A stretch of DNA of 49,557 nucleotides from CAWUIO01 sp963922455 (GCA_963922455.1 CAWUIO010000043.1:1-49557), one strand, 5' to 3'. Numbered from the stretch's first letter, positions 24,535-33,708 are shown. Made by a program: numbers and translations. The notes: generated from the sequence alone by a model not told the origin.

Positions 24535-25686
24535 ATGCCCGAGACCCTCTTATATATCCTCTGGGATATTCGCCCGCAAATATTTGATCCAGATGTAAGC
24601 CCTGTTCGGTGGTATGGTCTCCTCTTTGCCCTGAGCTTTCTGATTGGCCAACTCATCATCACCCTTATCTTTCGTTGGGAAGGGAAGCCCCAAAAAGACT
24701 TAGAATGGCTCATGATTTATATGGTAATCTCTACCATTGTCGGCGCTCGCCTGGGACACTGCTTCTTTTATGAACCTCTCGTGTACATAAGTAAGCCTGT
24801 TGAGATACTTTATATCTGGAAAGGGGGGCTTGATGGTCACGGAGCGGCCTTGGGTATTCTTCTGGCATTATATTTTTACTCCCGAAAAAGACCTGAACAA
24901 CCCTATTTTTGGTTATTAGACCGCATAGTCATAGTTGTGGCCTTGGCCGCCTCCTTAATCCGCTTTGGCAATCTCATTAATGCAGAAAATGAAGGACTGC
25001 CCACCCAAAACCCCATGGCTTTTGTATTTGCCCAAACACTCGATGAACGACTAACTTACGAAACCGACCTAGGCTTTGACTATTCTGAAAAACGCTTCTT
25101 AAACGAGCCCGATACCCTCATCCAAGGGATTCCCTACACCCCGCTCGAGGTAAAACTATTTTTCAAGAACAGTGAGGAATCATCCATCACATCCCAATCC
25201 TTGGCCGATTTCCTTTACCAAATCATGGGCCCTAATACCCAAGATGAGTTAAGTCGTTATTTACGCATTTTGTACCCCCTCGACACGCTCGAGCTGCAAG
25301 AAGAGGGAGAGCACACTACGTGCCAGATACAGGTATATGGCATTCCTCGGCATCCGGCCCAATTATACGAATCCCTATCGAGTCTCCTCGTATTTTTCTT
25401 CCTAGCGTTCCTGTACTATACGCGTCGCAGCAAAACCCCTCACGGATTACTTTTTGCGTGGTTTATGCTTATTACGTTTAGTTTGCGCTTTTTTTATGAG
25501 TTTTTTAAAGAAAACCAAGTGCCTTTTGAAGAAGACTTGGCTCTAAACATGGGGCAGGCCCTGAGTATCCCCGCCATTTTAAGCGGCCTTATTTTATTTT
25601 ACCTCATTTATACCAAGTCCATTCAAAAATATCCCCTCCCCAGTACTAAAATATCCGACCCCTCAGAGGAGCCGGATAAGTCATAA
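24535..25686 (+). CDS. lgt: Prolipoprotein diacylglyceryl transferase
   Basis: A 383-residue inner-membrane enzyme that moves diacylglycerol from phosphatidylglycerol to the lipobox cysteine of prolipoproteins. Seen are 'VRWYGLLFALSFLIG' (first helix), 'HGAALG' with His102, and 'LIRFGNLINAENEG' with Arg143, Asn146 and Glu151 at the positions known as essential in the E. coli enzyme. It is about 90 residues longer than E. coli Lgt because of an insert at about residues 160-275 before 'RHPAQLYES'. Comparable inserts are known to me from Bacteroidota. The many lipoproteins in this window are its expected substrates. Confidence 0.96.
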   Translation: MPETLLYILWDIRPQIFDPDVSPVRWYGLLFALSFLIGQLIITLIFRWEGKPQKDLEWLMIYMVISTIVGARLGHCFFYEPLVYISKPVEILYIWKGGLDGHGAALGILLALYFYSRKRPEQPYFWLLDRIVIVVALAASLIRFGNLINAENEGLPTQNPMAFVFAQTLDERLTYETDLGFDYSEKRFLNEPDTLIQGIPYTPLEVKLFFKNSEESSITSQSLADFLYQIMGPNTQDELSRYLRILYPLDTLELQEEGEHTTCQIQVYGIPRHPAQLYESLSSLLVFFFLAFLYYTRRSKTPHGLLFAWFMLITFSLRFFYEFFKENQVPFEEDLALNMGQALSIPAILSGLILFYLIYTKSIQKYPLPSTKISDPSEEPDKS

Positions 25687-25707
25687 ACAGGTGTTGAATA
25701 AATTCTT

Positions 25708-26283
25708 CTAGGGAAGCGTCGTAATTTCTTTGGGAGCCGAGGAGCTTTGCTCGGGAAATTTATCCAAGATTTGCTCAATTTTGGCACTTAAGCGATCTCT
25801 ATATTTCTTAGAAGCATAATTTATCTCCCCAATGGCCCAGCCTTGCCATAAGAGCCTTTGGCTTTGCCCCTCACGGGCCTCAATAAAGAGGGTACCTTCT
25901 TCATAACTCCGAGAATATACCTGATTGCCACCGACTCCGTAAAAGCGCCAGAATATGGGGCCATTATTAAACGTCTGGGTCTCTTGCCGATCTTTTAATT
26001 GATTAAAAAAGCGAATTTCTAGGTCTGGGTTTTCAGCCGTTTCCCGGTACCCTTTCTGCAATAAGGTCTCCCGAATAGACCTACGCAAACGCTCCTGATT
26101 GAGCGAACTATTAAACACAGGGTCTTGGGACACATCAGCGCTTGGCTCGCTCACAATAGCAAATGTCTTGTAATCCTCAAAACTCACCTGGGTATCCTGG
26201 TCTGCATTGACCGCAAACCGAGGGCTACACGCTGAAACTAGGACGCTGAATAAGAAAAAAGAACTTAACAAATTATATTTCAT
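25708..26283 (-). CDS. DUF4136 lipoprotein
   Basis: A 191-residue lipoprotein with lipobox VSAC (cysteine 19). The 'DYKTFAIVSEPSADVSQDPVFNSSLNQERLRRSIRETLLQKGY' region and the later 'GTLFIEAREGQSQRLLWQGWAIGEI' are the DUF4136 signature. The family is a periplasmic lipoprotein of unknown function. I start at the ATG at 26283, which begins the signal peptide; 27 upstream in-frame residues have no such character. It is convergent with lgt, with 21 nt between the stop codons. Confidence 0.85.
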   Translation of the reverse strand: MKYNLLSSFFLFSVLVSACSPRFAVNADQDTQVSFEDYKTFAIVSEPSADVSQDPVFNSSLNQERLRRSIRETLLQKGYRETAENPDLEIRFFNQLKDRQETQTFNNGPIFWRFYGVGGNQVYSRSYEEGTLFIEAREGQSQRLLWQGWAIGEINYASKKYRDRLSAKIEQILDKFPEQSSSAPKEITTLP

Positions 26284-26431
26284 AGCTTGGGGATATTTTA
26301 GTGTTTCACTTACGTATTCCGTTCTATATCCAAAACAATCCCTGCTATTTGCCGTTCGGAGCAAATGTTAAACAATCTTAAGCCTTTCTTAACTTTATCT
26401 TAAATATTTGCTTATAGAAGTAAAATTCACT

Positions 26432-26464
26432 AAAAAAGCCCGAAAACACGCTGGCTTTCGGGCT
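26432..26464 (-). terminator. Rho-independent terminator of gapN
   Basis: On the minus strand AGCCCGAAA, a short loop and TTTCGGGCT are followed by a run of T. Plus-strand arms are at 26437-26445 and 26456-26464, with the T run complementary to 26432-26437. It lies 26 nt past the gapN stop codon. Confidence 0.9.
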
Positions 26465-26489
26465 CAATGCTCATCCTACGGGATGGGTA

Positions 26490-28118
26490 CTAGAACAAAT
26501 AATCTGTTCGCACAAAGCTGGATTGACCTTCTTTCAACATCTGGCGAATGATCTCTTTGTTGGTTTCATTTCCTTTGGTAGCCACCATGGCCCGAATAGA
26601 AAATACGCGCAAGGCGTCAAAAACCGAAAGGGTACCCTCGGCCGAATCTTTCCGCCCGTTAAATGGAAATACATCCGGTCCGCGCTGACACGTAGCATTG
26701 ATATTGATCCGGCTTACTTGGTTAATCAAGGCATCAATCATTTCCGCTACTTTTTCTGAGTCCTGCCCAAAAACACTGGCTTGTTGGCCAAAGTTGGAGC
26801 TTACCACATATTCAATCGCTTCATCAATTTGCTTAAAGGGCACAATCGGGACAATAGGACCAAACTGTTCCTCGCGATATAAGCGCATTTTTTCATTGAC
26901 CGGGTACATCACGGCCGGGTGAAAATACACTTCAGAGGTCTCCCCTCCCCCTTCATTGACAATACTTGCTCCGTGGGCTTGCGCATCTTCTACCAACTCT
27001 TGCAAATACTCACATTTACCCGGCTCAGGCAATGGGGTGAGTTTCACCCCCTCGCCCCAAGGAACCCCCGGCTTTAATTGGGCCAGGGCTTCATTATAAC
27101 GGGCGATAAAATCATCCACAATCTCTTCGCTCACAAACAATATTTTCAAAGCCGTACAACGCTGCCCGTTAAAAGACAAGCTACCGTTGATACATTCTTT
27201 TACCGCTACATCCAAATCGGCATCGGGTAATACAATGGCGGGATTTTTGGCATCCAAGCCCAATACAGAGCGTAATTTATGCGGTTTGGGGTGCATTTTT
27301 TTCAGGTCATTGGCCCCTTTGTTCGTCCCAATAAAGGCAAACACATCCAGTTTTCCTGTTTCCATCAAGGCTCCTACCGTAGCCCGGCCCGAACCATAGA
27401 TAATATTGATTACCCCCGGAGGAAAGCAATTTTTAAAGGCCTCCAACAAGGGGCGGATCAACAAAACCCCGTATTTTGCCGGCTTAAATACCACCGTATT
27501 CCCCATAATCAAGGCCGGAATGAGGGTAGAAAAGGTCTCATTTAAGGGGTAATTATAGGGGCCCATACACAAGGCCACTCCAAGCGGTACCCGGCGGATC
27601 TGGGCGATAATCCCACTTACGATTTCAAACTTAGAGGAGCGACGGTCCAAATCTTTTAAAGATTCAATCGTATCTTCAATGTACTTTGCCGTTCGGTCAA
27701 ATTCTTTTTCCGAGTCTGGTAAGTTCTTACCAATCTCCCACATAAGCAGCTTCACGACTTCGGCTCTTTGGGCTTTCATTTCCTTCACAAATTGCTCCAT
27801 ATGCTCAATGCGTTGCCCTACCGACATCGTGGGCCACAAGCCGGTACCGCCCTTATACGCTTCCGAAGCAGCTTCTAGAGCTTCCAAAGATTCCTTACTG
27901 GTCAGTAGCGGACTACTTCCAATTACTTTCCTTTGCAAACTTCCATCGGCTTGTTTTACACTCACCGGCGATACCACTTCTTTGAGCGGCCCTTCCCACA
28001 TACGGATTTCCCCATTAATCAGGTACTCCCGCTGTTCCATAAAATCGCCCAACTGGTAGGCCTGCGGAATTTCTTGTTCCGTAGGGAACATGTCCCATAG
28101 TTTTTCTTGTACAGCCAT
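26490..28118 (-). CDS. gapN: NADP-dependent glyceraldehyde-3-phosphate dehydrogenase, GapN type
   Basis: A 542-residue aldehyde dehydrogenase superfamily enzyme. It is expected to oxidise glyceraldehyde 3-phosphate to 3-phosphoglycerate with NADP and without phosphorylation, giving NADPH in the cytoplasm. The Rossmann 'PYNYPLNETFSTLIPALIMGNTVVFKPAK' region, the 'GTNKGAN' loop and catalytic Cys321 in 'FNGQRCTALK' are present. Sequence features and length favour the plant-like GapN group, but other ALDH substrates cannot be excluded. ATG at 28118; a strong terminator follows. Confidence 0.82.
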   Translation of the reverse strand: MAVQEKLWDMFPTEQEIPQAYQLGDFMEQREYLINGEIRMWEGPLKEVVSPVSVKQADGSLQRKVIGSSPLLTSKESLEALEAASEAYKGGTGLWPTMSVGQRIEHMEQFVKEMKAQRAEVVKLLMWEIGKNLPDSEKEFDRTAKYIEDTIESLKDLDRRSSKFEIVSGIIAQIRRVPLGVALCMGPYNYPLNETFSTLIPALIMGNTVVFKPAKYGVLLIRPLLEAFKNCFPPGVINIIYGSGRATVGALMETGKLDVFAFIGTNKGANDLKKMHPKPHKLRSVLGLDAKNPAIVLPDADLDVAVKECINGSLSFNGQRCTALKILFVSEEIVDDFIARYNEALAQLKPGVPWGEGVKLTPLPEPGKCEYLQELVEDAQAHGASIVNEGGGETSEVYFHPAVMYPVNEKMRLYREEQFGPIVPIVPFKQIDEAIEYVVSSNFGQQASVFGQDSEKVAEMIDALINQVSRININATCQRGPDVFPFNGRKDSAEGTLSVFDALRVFSIRAMVATKGNETNKEIIRQMLKEGQSSFVRTDYLF

Positions 28119-28330
28119 ATCGTTTTATTGTTTAGATTATTCGGTTTGGCTTTGACTTGGTTTTTCTAAGCGTCTATCTAAAAATAGTGATAAAATCAAA
28201 ATACCTAAGCACCTTGGGTTGAATTATATGCCTTGTTTACAATCCTTTGCCCTTTTGGTACTTTGGGCATAGTGAAATGTAAAATAACCTAAATTTCAAG
28301 CGCTACTTTGTACTCAGCCAAGGATACCTA

Positions 28331-28458
28331 GGGGCTGCCCCCGCCGAAAAAGATCCCCAGTGATAGGAAAATTTTGGGCCGGCGGGGTCGGGCTTTCGCT
28401 ACTCGCCGGCCTGCCCACCGCCAGCGACGGGCTCAAACAGGCCGCTCTATCCCTCAGC
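28331..28458 (-). repeat. Structured intergenic repeat, copy F
   Basis: Full copy of 128 nt on the minus strand, between the M28 peptidase and gapN genes and in the same orientation as both. Second subfamily: GCUG pairs with CAGC. Central hairpin CGCTGG/CCGGCG with one G-U pair. The 3' stem is CCCCGCCG/CGGCGGGG. The rest of the 28119-28494 spacer holds no gene that I can see. Confidence 0.92.
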
Positions 28459-28494
28459 CAGAAAAGAAAAAGGAGCTTTTTGTACAAAAATGGA

Positions 28495-29373
28495 CTAAGA
28501 AGTACTGCTCGATAAACGGGTAATAGCCCGGTACGCAGCATTGACTACCTCCGTCATTTTAGCAAAATCGAGGGTATCAAGGGTATCACTTGCCTGATGA
28601 TAATGGGGGTTGCGAATAAAAGAAGTATCATTGATCATGAGGGCATCGTAGCCAAAATACCAGTAATTGCGTTGGTCGGATAGTCCGCCTAGATGTCCGG
28701 CATCCGAAAACACAAAATATTCTACCCCAAGCCCAGCATCGGGTTTCATTTTCTTGTAAAAGTTTTCACAAAATGCCCTATGTTTTTCTATACCCACCAC
28801 CACAATAAAGTTGGCCACACTAGGATACCTTTCTGCCATAAAGGGCTCAGGGTAGGTTTGTGAATGGGGCTCATCCGAAAAGTAGCCAATCATTTCGTAG
28901 CAGATCATACCCAGTACATCAGTTTGGGCATCGTATAAAGATTTGGCGTGTACATAGCTTCCCATCTCCTGCGTAGCAAAAAATGGAGGTTCTTCTAGGC
29001 AATAAGCCACAAAATCAATCCCAAAGGGAAGGTCTGGCTGGTTTTCTTGACATAAACGAGCGGTTTCTAGGAGCCCAGCCACCGCCGAGGCATTGTCATC
29101 GGCTCCTGGCTGCTCTCCGTAGACATCATAATGGGCGCCAACGATGAGGCGTTTAGGCAATTCCGGTCTATACATCGCCAAAATGTTCTTATATTCATTT
29201 CCCGCGGCTGTCCAAGTTTGCTCACCCGGCATAAATCCCGATTGATTAAATTGATTATGAAGGTATTGGCAGACTTGGGCAAGTGACTCCAGGTTGAGAT
29301 AATTACGGTAGGGACGGAGATCGCTTAGAAAAGCAACATCTTGGTATAAACGCTTGGTTTGAGCTAATTTCAT
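28495..29373 (-). CDS. M28 family metallopeptidase
   Basis: A 292-residue zinc aminopeptidase-like protein. Candidate metal and catalytic residues are His81 and Asp83 ('GAHYDVYG'), Asp92 ('GADDNASA'), Glu127/Glu128 ('CLEEPPFF'), an Asp in 'FSDAGH' and a late His in 'HYHQASDT'. No signal peptide or lipobox is visible, which is unusual since many M28 peptidases of Bacteroidota are secreted; it may be cytoplasmic. Its ATG overlaps the stop codon of the VOC gene by 4 nt (ATGA), which implies translational coupling. Confidence 0.88.
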   Translation of the reverse strand: MKLAQTKRLYQDVAFLSDLRPYRNYLNLESLAQVCQYLHNQFNQSGFMPGEQTWTAAGNEYKNILAMYRPELPKRLIVGAHYDVYGEQPGADDNASAVAGLLETARLCQENQPDLPFGIDFVAYCLEEPPFFATQEMGSYVHAKSLYDAQTDVLGMICYEMIGYFSDEPHSQTYPEPFMAERYPSVANFIVVVGIEKHRAFCENFYKKMKPDAGLGVEYFVFSDAGHLGGLSDQRNYWYFGYDALMINDTSFIRNPHYHQASDTLDTLDFAKMTEVVNAAYRAITRLSSSTS

Positions 29374-29798
29374 ATGGTGGGAAAAGTTCTAGGATACCAA
29401 AGCATACTAAAATCGCCAAAAAATTTTATTCTCCAAGGGGGGGATAGGCGATTTTCTCCGGCGTGGTACAAAATAAGCCGGTTTCCGTCGGGATCTTTGA
29501 GCCGGGCTTCCCGCCAAAGCCAAGACCGGTCTTCGGGCATTTCGTCAAAGCGAATACCCTTGGCTACTAATTTTGCTACGGCTTCATCTAGCTTTTCATA
29601 CTCAAAATACACGTAGATGCCTTCCCCTTGGGGCATTTGCTCAACGTGGTGCAAAGAGAAACTGGCTTGCCCTACCGGGCAGACAAATCGGGCATAATGG
29701 GGCAAAGCTTTAACAATCAATTGCAAACCTAATGTCTCATAAAAGGGTACTGAAACTTCCAAGTCTCGCGAGGGAACGGTTATTTGATTTAGGTTCAT
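29370..29798 (-). CDS. VOC (glyoxalase/bleomycin-resistance fold) protein
   Basis: A 142-residue single VOC-type protein: 'QITVPSRDLEVSVPFYETLGLQL' at the N terminus and 'EARLKDPDGNRLILYHAG' near residue 113. The position usually held by the first metal-binding histidine appears to be Asn or Gln here, so metal binding is uncertain. I start at the ATG at 29798; an in-frame ATG at 29828 adds ten residues. It is translationally coupled to the M28 peptidase downstream and lies 34 nt after the immunity-like gene. Confidence 0.82.
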   Translation of the reverse strand: MNLNQITVPSRDLEVSVPFYETLGLQLIVKALPHYARFVCPVGQASFSLHHVEQMPQGEGIYVYFEYEKLDEAVAKLVAKGIRFDEMPEDRSWLWREARLKDPDGNRLILYHAGENRLSPPWRIKFFGDFSMLWYPRTFPTI

Positions 29799-29832
29799 AG
29801 AGTATGGCTTAAAACCCAATATATACAATTTG

Positions 29833-30249
29833 CTACATTTGCTTAGAACTCCCTACTTGGTAGGCCAGGAAGGCTTGATAAGGGATATTTTCCCGGTCTA
29901 AGTGGTGGACCTGGGGGCTGATGTACTTCTGGAGCTGCTTCCACGACTCAGGATTGGACTGCCAATACTCTTCGGGAAGCTTGAGAACTACTTCTAGCAG
30001 ATCTCCTTCGTAATAATTACCAGCTACCAGGAGATTTTTTTCCAACATTTCTAAAGCCAAAGGCATTAGGTACTTTAAACTAAATTGCTGCCCAATTTGG
30101 ATGCGCAGGTCTTCGGCATCCATCAAATTAAGGGGTACTTTCCGCAGTTCAAAGGTTCTTCTTACCAAATGGGAGCTATACGGGGGTTCATCCCAAACTT
30201 CTTGTTCTAAGACCTCGAGGGTTTGTCTTCGCCATAATTTTTGTTTCAT
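29833..30249 (-). CDS. CdiI-like contact-dependent inhibition immunity protein, orphan
   Basis: A protein of about 138 residues resembling the CdiI_3-type immunity family: 'TLEVLEQEVWDEPPYSSHLVRRTFELRKVPLNLMDAEDLRIQIGQ' and then 'YLMPLALEMLEKNLLVAGNYYEGDLLEVVL'. Members neutralise toxins of contact-dependent inhibition or polymorphic toxin systems. No toxin gene, Rhs or CdiA carrier is nearby, so it is an orphan or has another role. Several in-frame ATG codons exist (30249, 30264, 30288); I chose the one nearest the conserved start. It sits 65 nt downstream of pabC. Confidence 0.7.
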   Translation of the reverse strand: MKQKLWRRQTLEVLEQEVWDEPPYSSHLVRRTFELRKVPLNLMDAEDLRIQIGQQFSLKYLMPLALEMLEKNLLVAGNYYEGDLLEVVLKLPEEYWQSNPESWKQLQKYISPQVHHLDRENIPYQAFLAYQVGSSKQM

Positions 30250-30314
30250 ACTTTGTATACGCATCGTCCAGGTTTGTGATATGAGCATAGGAGTTTGCCA
30301 AAATAGGAGCTAGC

Positions 30315-30911
30315 TCATACAATTGCTTGGATGGGTATGGTGGGGGCAGTCTCCCAATCAAGCATGGCATTGATCAATTTAGCATATGCAAAATTACCTA
30401 GATCAGCCACTTTTATGGCTTCTATTCGAATGGTTCCTTCTCTCAGTAGCTTAGCTCTTTGGGTACCCGGAAGCAAACAATGCGTAGGGCTAAGCCATTG
30501 CTCTCCATTCCAAAACACAATATTGGAGTAAGAAGTATCCGTAAGGTAACCTTGTTTGACAATAAGAATATCATCACAAGCCTCGCGTTGATTATAAAGG
30601 GTATTGAGTAATTGCCTGTCTTCAAACTTGAAGCTGTAATCCACGTCATCGTGAAAAACCAACTTTAGAGAAGATACCTTTTTGGGTACATACTTAGAAA
30701 ATTCTACCTTGTGTATTTTTTGCCCGTAAGTGATCCGGCATTTATATTCTCCATCATCCAGATAGCTTGGCAAGTGTATACTCTCTTTTAAGGAAATAGG
30801 AGTTTTCACTTTAAATAGCCTCGTCTGGGAACGCTTTACCCTTTCTTGGTGGTAGGGAAGGTTGAGAGGGGCCCTTCGGGAGATCCGGATGCTCTCAAAC
30901 AATAGGGACAT
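30315..30911 (-). CDS. pabC: Aminodeoxychorismate lyase, class IV aminotransferase family
   Basis: A 198-residue fold-type IV PLP enzyme. It should convert 4-amino-4-deoxychorismate to p-aminobenzoate and pyruvate for folate synthesis. The PLP-binding lysine is likely the one in 'DYSFKFEDR' (about residue 97). The family motif 'DTSYSNIVFWNGEQWLSP... LLPGTQRAKLL' is present. It is short compared with the usual 260-280 residues, lacking part of the N-terminal domain, as in many Bacteroidota. It overlaps the end of pabB by 17 nt, supporting this assignment. Confidence 0.87.
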   Translation of the reverse strand: MSLLFESIRISRRAPLNLPYHQERVKRSQTRLFKVKTPISLKESIHLPSYLDDGEYKCRITYGQKIHKVEFSKYVPKKVSSLKLVFHDDVDYSFKFEDRQLLNTLYNQREACDDILIVKQGYLTDTSYSNIVFWNGEQWLSPTHCLLPGTQRAKLLREGTIRIEAIKVADLGNFAYAKLINAMLDWETAPTIPIQAIV

Positions 30912-31878
30912 ACACTTTCTGAATTAATTCCTGATACTCTTTTTCTGGTTTACTCAGGGCCGTAATTCCCCCACCACTGTAATATATCAGTTGATTTCCC
31001 ATTTGCTTTATAAAACGGATCATAACGGCGCTAGAAAGGTCTTGCCCATCAAATATACCAAAAACTCCCGTGTAATATCCCCGTTCATAGCCTTCAGCTT
31101 CACGGATAATTTCTAAGGTTTTGGGTTTGGGCGCCCCCGAGATAGACCCCGCCGGAAGCAAGCTGAACAGAATATCTCCCAATCTACGATGGTAATCTGG
31201 GGGCAAAACCCCACTTATTTGAGAGCTCACCTGCAGAAGTTTTCCCCGGGAGGTCTCTAAGACATCGATATACCTAAATTTATCCACCTGCACCTGGCTT
31301 GCATGGATACTCATATCATTGCGAATAAGGTCTACGATGGTGACGTGCTCGGCCATTTCCTTTTTATCCGACAGAATTTTTTGGGCTGCCTGCTCCTGGT
31401 TGGCATCAATTGTCCCTTTCATGGGGTAGGAATACAATTTTCCCTCTTTGATCTCCACAAAAGTTTCGGGGGAAAACAGTACAAATTGATCTTGGATGAA
31501 TAATTTATATCTAGCCTCACTTATAAAAAAAATATCCGGCAAGCCTAGATTGGTTTGCACGGGTGTAGGCAAGGTTAGGTTTACCAAAAAACTATCCCCT
31601 CTAAAAATAGCTTCTTGTACCTTGGTAAAAGCTTTCAAGTACGTGGGGTAAGTAGGCGGCGTGGGCTTAAAAGAGAAAGCTTGTTTTGGCTTCCCCTCCC
31701 GGTAAGGCAAAGCATTGCTTCTGTCTCCTATTTTAAAAAGTATCTCCTGATTATTATGAAGGGCAGATAGGGGAAAAATAAGGGGTTGCCTAAGATCAAA
31801 ATCCAAAATAAACAGGAAAGGGGTCCGGCTACTGCCTAATCGATTTATGGTATGAATCAGTTCTAGGGTCGTTTTCAT
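30895..31878 (-). CDS. pabB: Aminodeoxychorismate synthase component I
   Basis: A 327-residue chorismate-binding enzyme that aminates chorismate in p-aminobenzoate synthesis. The core motifs 'MKGTIDA', 'DLIRNDMSIHA', 'LLPAGSISGAPKPKTLEII' and 'YYTGVFGIFDG' are present. It lacks the N-terminal region found in the 450-residue E. coli protein, a common short form. No glutamine amidotransferase subunit (PabA) lies nearby. It overlaps pabC by 17 nt in one operon. ATG at 31878. Confidence 0.94.
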   Translation of the reverse strand: MKTTLELIHTINRLGSSRTPFLFILDFDLRQPLIFPLSALHNNQEILFKIGDRSNALPYREGKPKQAFSFKPTPPTYPTYLKAFTKVQEAIFRGDSFLVNLTLPTPVQTNLGLPDIFFISEARYKLFIQDQFVLFSPETFVEIKEGKLYSYPMKGTIDANQEQAAQKILSDKKEMAEHVTIVDLIRNDMSIHASQVQVDKFRYIDVLETSRGKLLQVSSQISGVLPPDYHRRLGDILFSLLPAGSISGAPKPKTLEIIREAEGYERGYYTGVFGIFDGQDLSSAVMIRFIKQMGNQLIYYSGGGITALSKPEKEYQELIQKVYVPIV

Positions 31879-31945
31879 AAATTAATGGAGACTGGTATTT
31901 AGATTTTCTAGGTAAAGGCTACGTTCCTTTTTACTCACAAATTTG

Positions 31946-32072
31946 GCTGAGGGATAGAGCGGCATGTTTGAGCTCGCCGCTGGTGGCGGGCAGGCCAGCG
32001 AGTAGCGAAAGCCCGACCCCGGCGCCAGATTATGTCCTAGGAACACGGTATATGAACGCCGGGGGCAGCCCC
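31946..32072 (+). repeat. Structured intergenic repeat, copy G
   Basis: Full copy of 127 nt in the divergent spacer between pabB and the SDY-repeat protein gene. Second subfamily: GCUG/CAGC outer pair, CGCTGG/CCAGCG hairpin, CCCCGGCG/CGCCGGGG 3' stem. It lies antisense to pabB's leader and upstream of the plus-strand gene. Confidence 0.92.
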
Positions 32073-32164
32073 AAATGATTATCATTAGCCTTGGCTAGAT
32101 TTCTTGGATTTTATCTTGACTTTCTTTGGTCTTCAGGATCGCAAGTTACAACAAGTGAGGACAA

Positions 32165-32197
32165 GGAGCTGCCCCTCCCCGGTACGTTTGCATGCAA
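32165..32197 (-). repeat. Possible 3' fragment of the structured repeat
   Basis: GAGCTGCCCC followed by GTACGTTTGCATGCAA resembles the 3' end and loop of copy H on the minus strand (GGCTTGCCC then GTACATTTGCTTGCAA). The stem is not preserved. It could be a decayed end or chance. The remainder of 32073-32283 shows no gene. Confidence 0.35.
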
Positions 32198-32283
32198 CCC
32201 GATATCTTAGTATATTGTCTTTACCATATAAATGAATTATAACGGGCTTGATGTCTTTTATTCAAGCCACAAAAATCGCAACC

Positions 32284-33687
32284 ATGAAAAAACTTTCCTA
32301 TCATCTCTTACAGTTTATGCTGTATTTGGGCTTACTCAGTGTGGCCCCCTCCTCTTTGGCCCAAAAATCACAGTACCACAGCCAACACAATGGCCGGGAA
32401 ACCCGGATTAGCTACGAAGGGCAGATAAGCCTCAACCGAGAAGCTACCGATATTATCGCCATGGAGCCTGGTGCCTACTTGGAATATCAAGTGAACCGGG
32501 AAAAAATCATAATTAAAGCTGATCGTCAAGGGCAAATAAGCCGTAGCTACTTCCGAAAAAACCGGGAAATGCCCTATGAGCCCGATGGCCGTCTGTTTTT
32601 TGAAAACTATTTCCCCGAATTGATCCGTAACAGTGCTATTGGGGCCGAAACGCGGGTTAAAGCGATTTATCAGGAAGAAGGTCTCCAAGCTATCTTGAGT
32701 GAGATCCGAACATTAGAAAGCGATTATGTACGCTACATCTATTATAAAAAGCTGGTAGAGCAAGCCCTGAAATCAAGCGCTGAATTGAAACCGGTTTTGA
32801 ATACGGTACGCGAGACCTTTGATTCGGACTACTATCACGCCAAGCTCCTCTTGGGCATCCTCTCGGAAAATAAACCCACCCCAGAGATTGTCCAAATTAT
32901 GCTGCAAAACGCTCAAGAAATTAAGTCGGATTATGAGCAGCAAAAAGTCTTGTCCCGTTTAGTAGAAAACAAAGCCCTTTTAGCCAATGACCCAAATTTG
33001 TTTTTTCAAGTTTTGGATGGCATCCACTCCGATTACTACCAAGCGCGCACCCTGCATAAAATGATCGATCAACATATCGATGATCCGCAAATGAATAATT
33101 TGATCTTGGCCGCCACGGATAAGCTTAATTCTAATTACGAAGCCAGTAAAATTTTACAAAAAATAGCCCAAGCCATCACATTGGACGCCGGGCAATGGGA
33201 GGCTTTTTGCCAAAAGGCTAGCCGGCTTAGCTCCGATTATGAGAAGAAAAAAATCGCCTTGAGTATTCTTGCCAATAATCGCTTGGCCCAGGAACCGGCC
33301 GCTTTTAAGAGTTTTTTCTGCTTGGTGGAAGACATCCATAGCGATTACGAGCAAGCCCAAAGTATTTTGAATTTTTTGAATACCTACGGCAATGATGAGG
33401 CTTCCATCTCGCAGATTATTCAAATAAGTACCCAAATAAGCTCTGATTATGAACAAGCTCGGGTTCTTTTGAAGCTTAGTGAAAAGACCTTGCATGTTGA
33501 TCAAATCATGGCATACTTACAAGCTAGCAAATCTATTGGCAGCAATTATGAAAAAGCCCGGGTCTTGACCAAACTGACGGACAAACAAAATCTGCAGGAT
33601 GAGAAAGTAAAGGAACTGTACCGTGAGGTAGCCTCTACCATTAGTTCGGATTATGAATACGGAAAAGTAATGCGGGCTTTGGATTAA
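32284..33687 (+). CDS. Secreted protein with ten SDY helical repeats
   Basis: A 467-residue protein with a signal peptide ending SLAQ (residue 27). Residues about 36-140 form a domain that resembles the region found after the M56/BlaR1 peptidase part in some other bacteria. From residue 146 there are ten tandem units of about 34-36 residues. Each carries S-D/N-Y followed by a helix of type 'E-x-A-x-x-L-x-x-L'. The triplets start at residues 146, 181, 215, 249, 283, 317, 353, 387, 420 and 455. The units should stack as an alpha-solenoid. There is no protease domain. The periplasmic role is unknown. I chose the ATG at 32284 because it begins the signal peptide. Confidence 0.78.
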   Translation: MKKLSYHLLQFMLYLGLLSVAPSSLAQKSQYHSQHNGRETRISYEGQISLNREATDIIAMEPGAYLEYQVNREKIIIKADRQGQISRSYFRKNREMPYEPDGRLFFENYFPELIRNSAIGAETRVKAIYQEEGLQAILSEIRTLESDYVRYIYYKKLVEQALKSSAELKPVLNTVRETFDSDYYHAKLLLGILSENKPTPEIVQIMLQNAQEIKSDYEQQKVLSRLVENKALLANDPNLFFQVLDGIHSDYYQARTLHKMIDQHIDDPQMNNLILAATDKLNSNYEASKILQKIAQAITLDAGQWEAFCQKASRLSSDYEKKKIALSILANNRLAQEPAAFKSFFCLVEDIHSDYEQAQSILNFLNTYGNDEASISQIIQISTQISSDYEQARVLLKLSEKTLHVDQIMAYLQASKSIGSNYEKARVLTKLTDKQNLQDEKVKELYREVASTISSDYEYGKVMRALD

Positions 33688-33708
33688 ATCCCCTTGCCCT
33701 ATAAAAGC

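Noticed and set aside
24900..25400. Frameshift or insertion damage in lgt
   Set aside because: The extra 90 or so residues are in frame and both flanking motifs are intact, so it is a natural long form.
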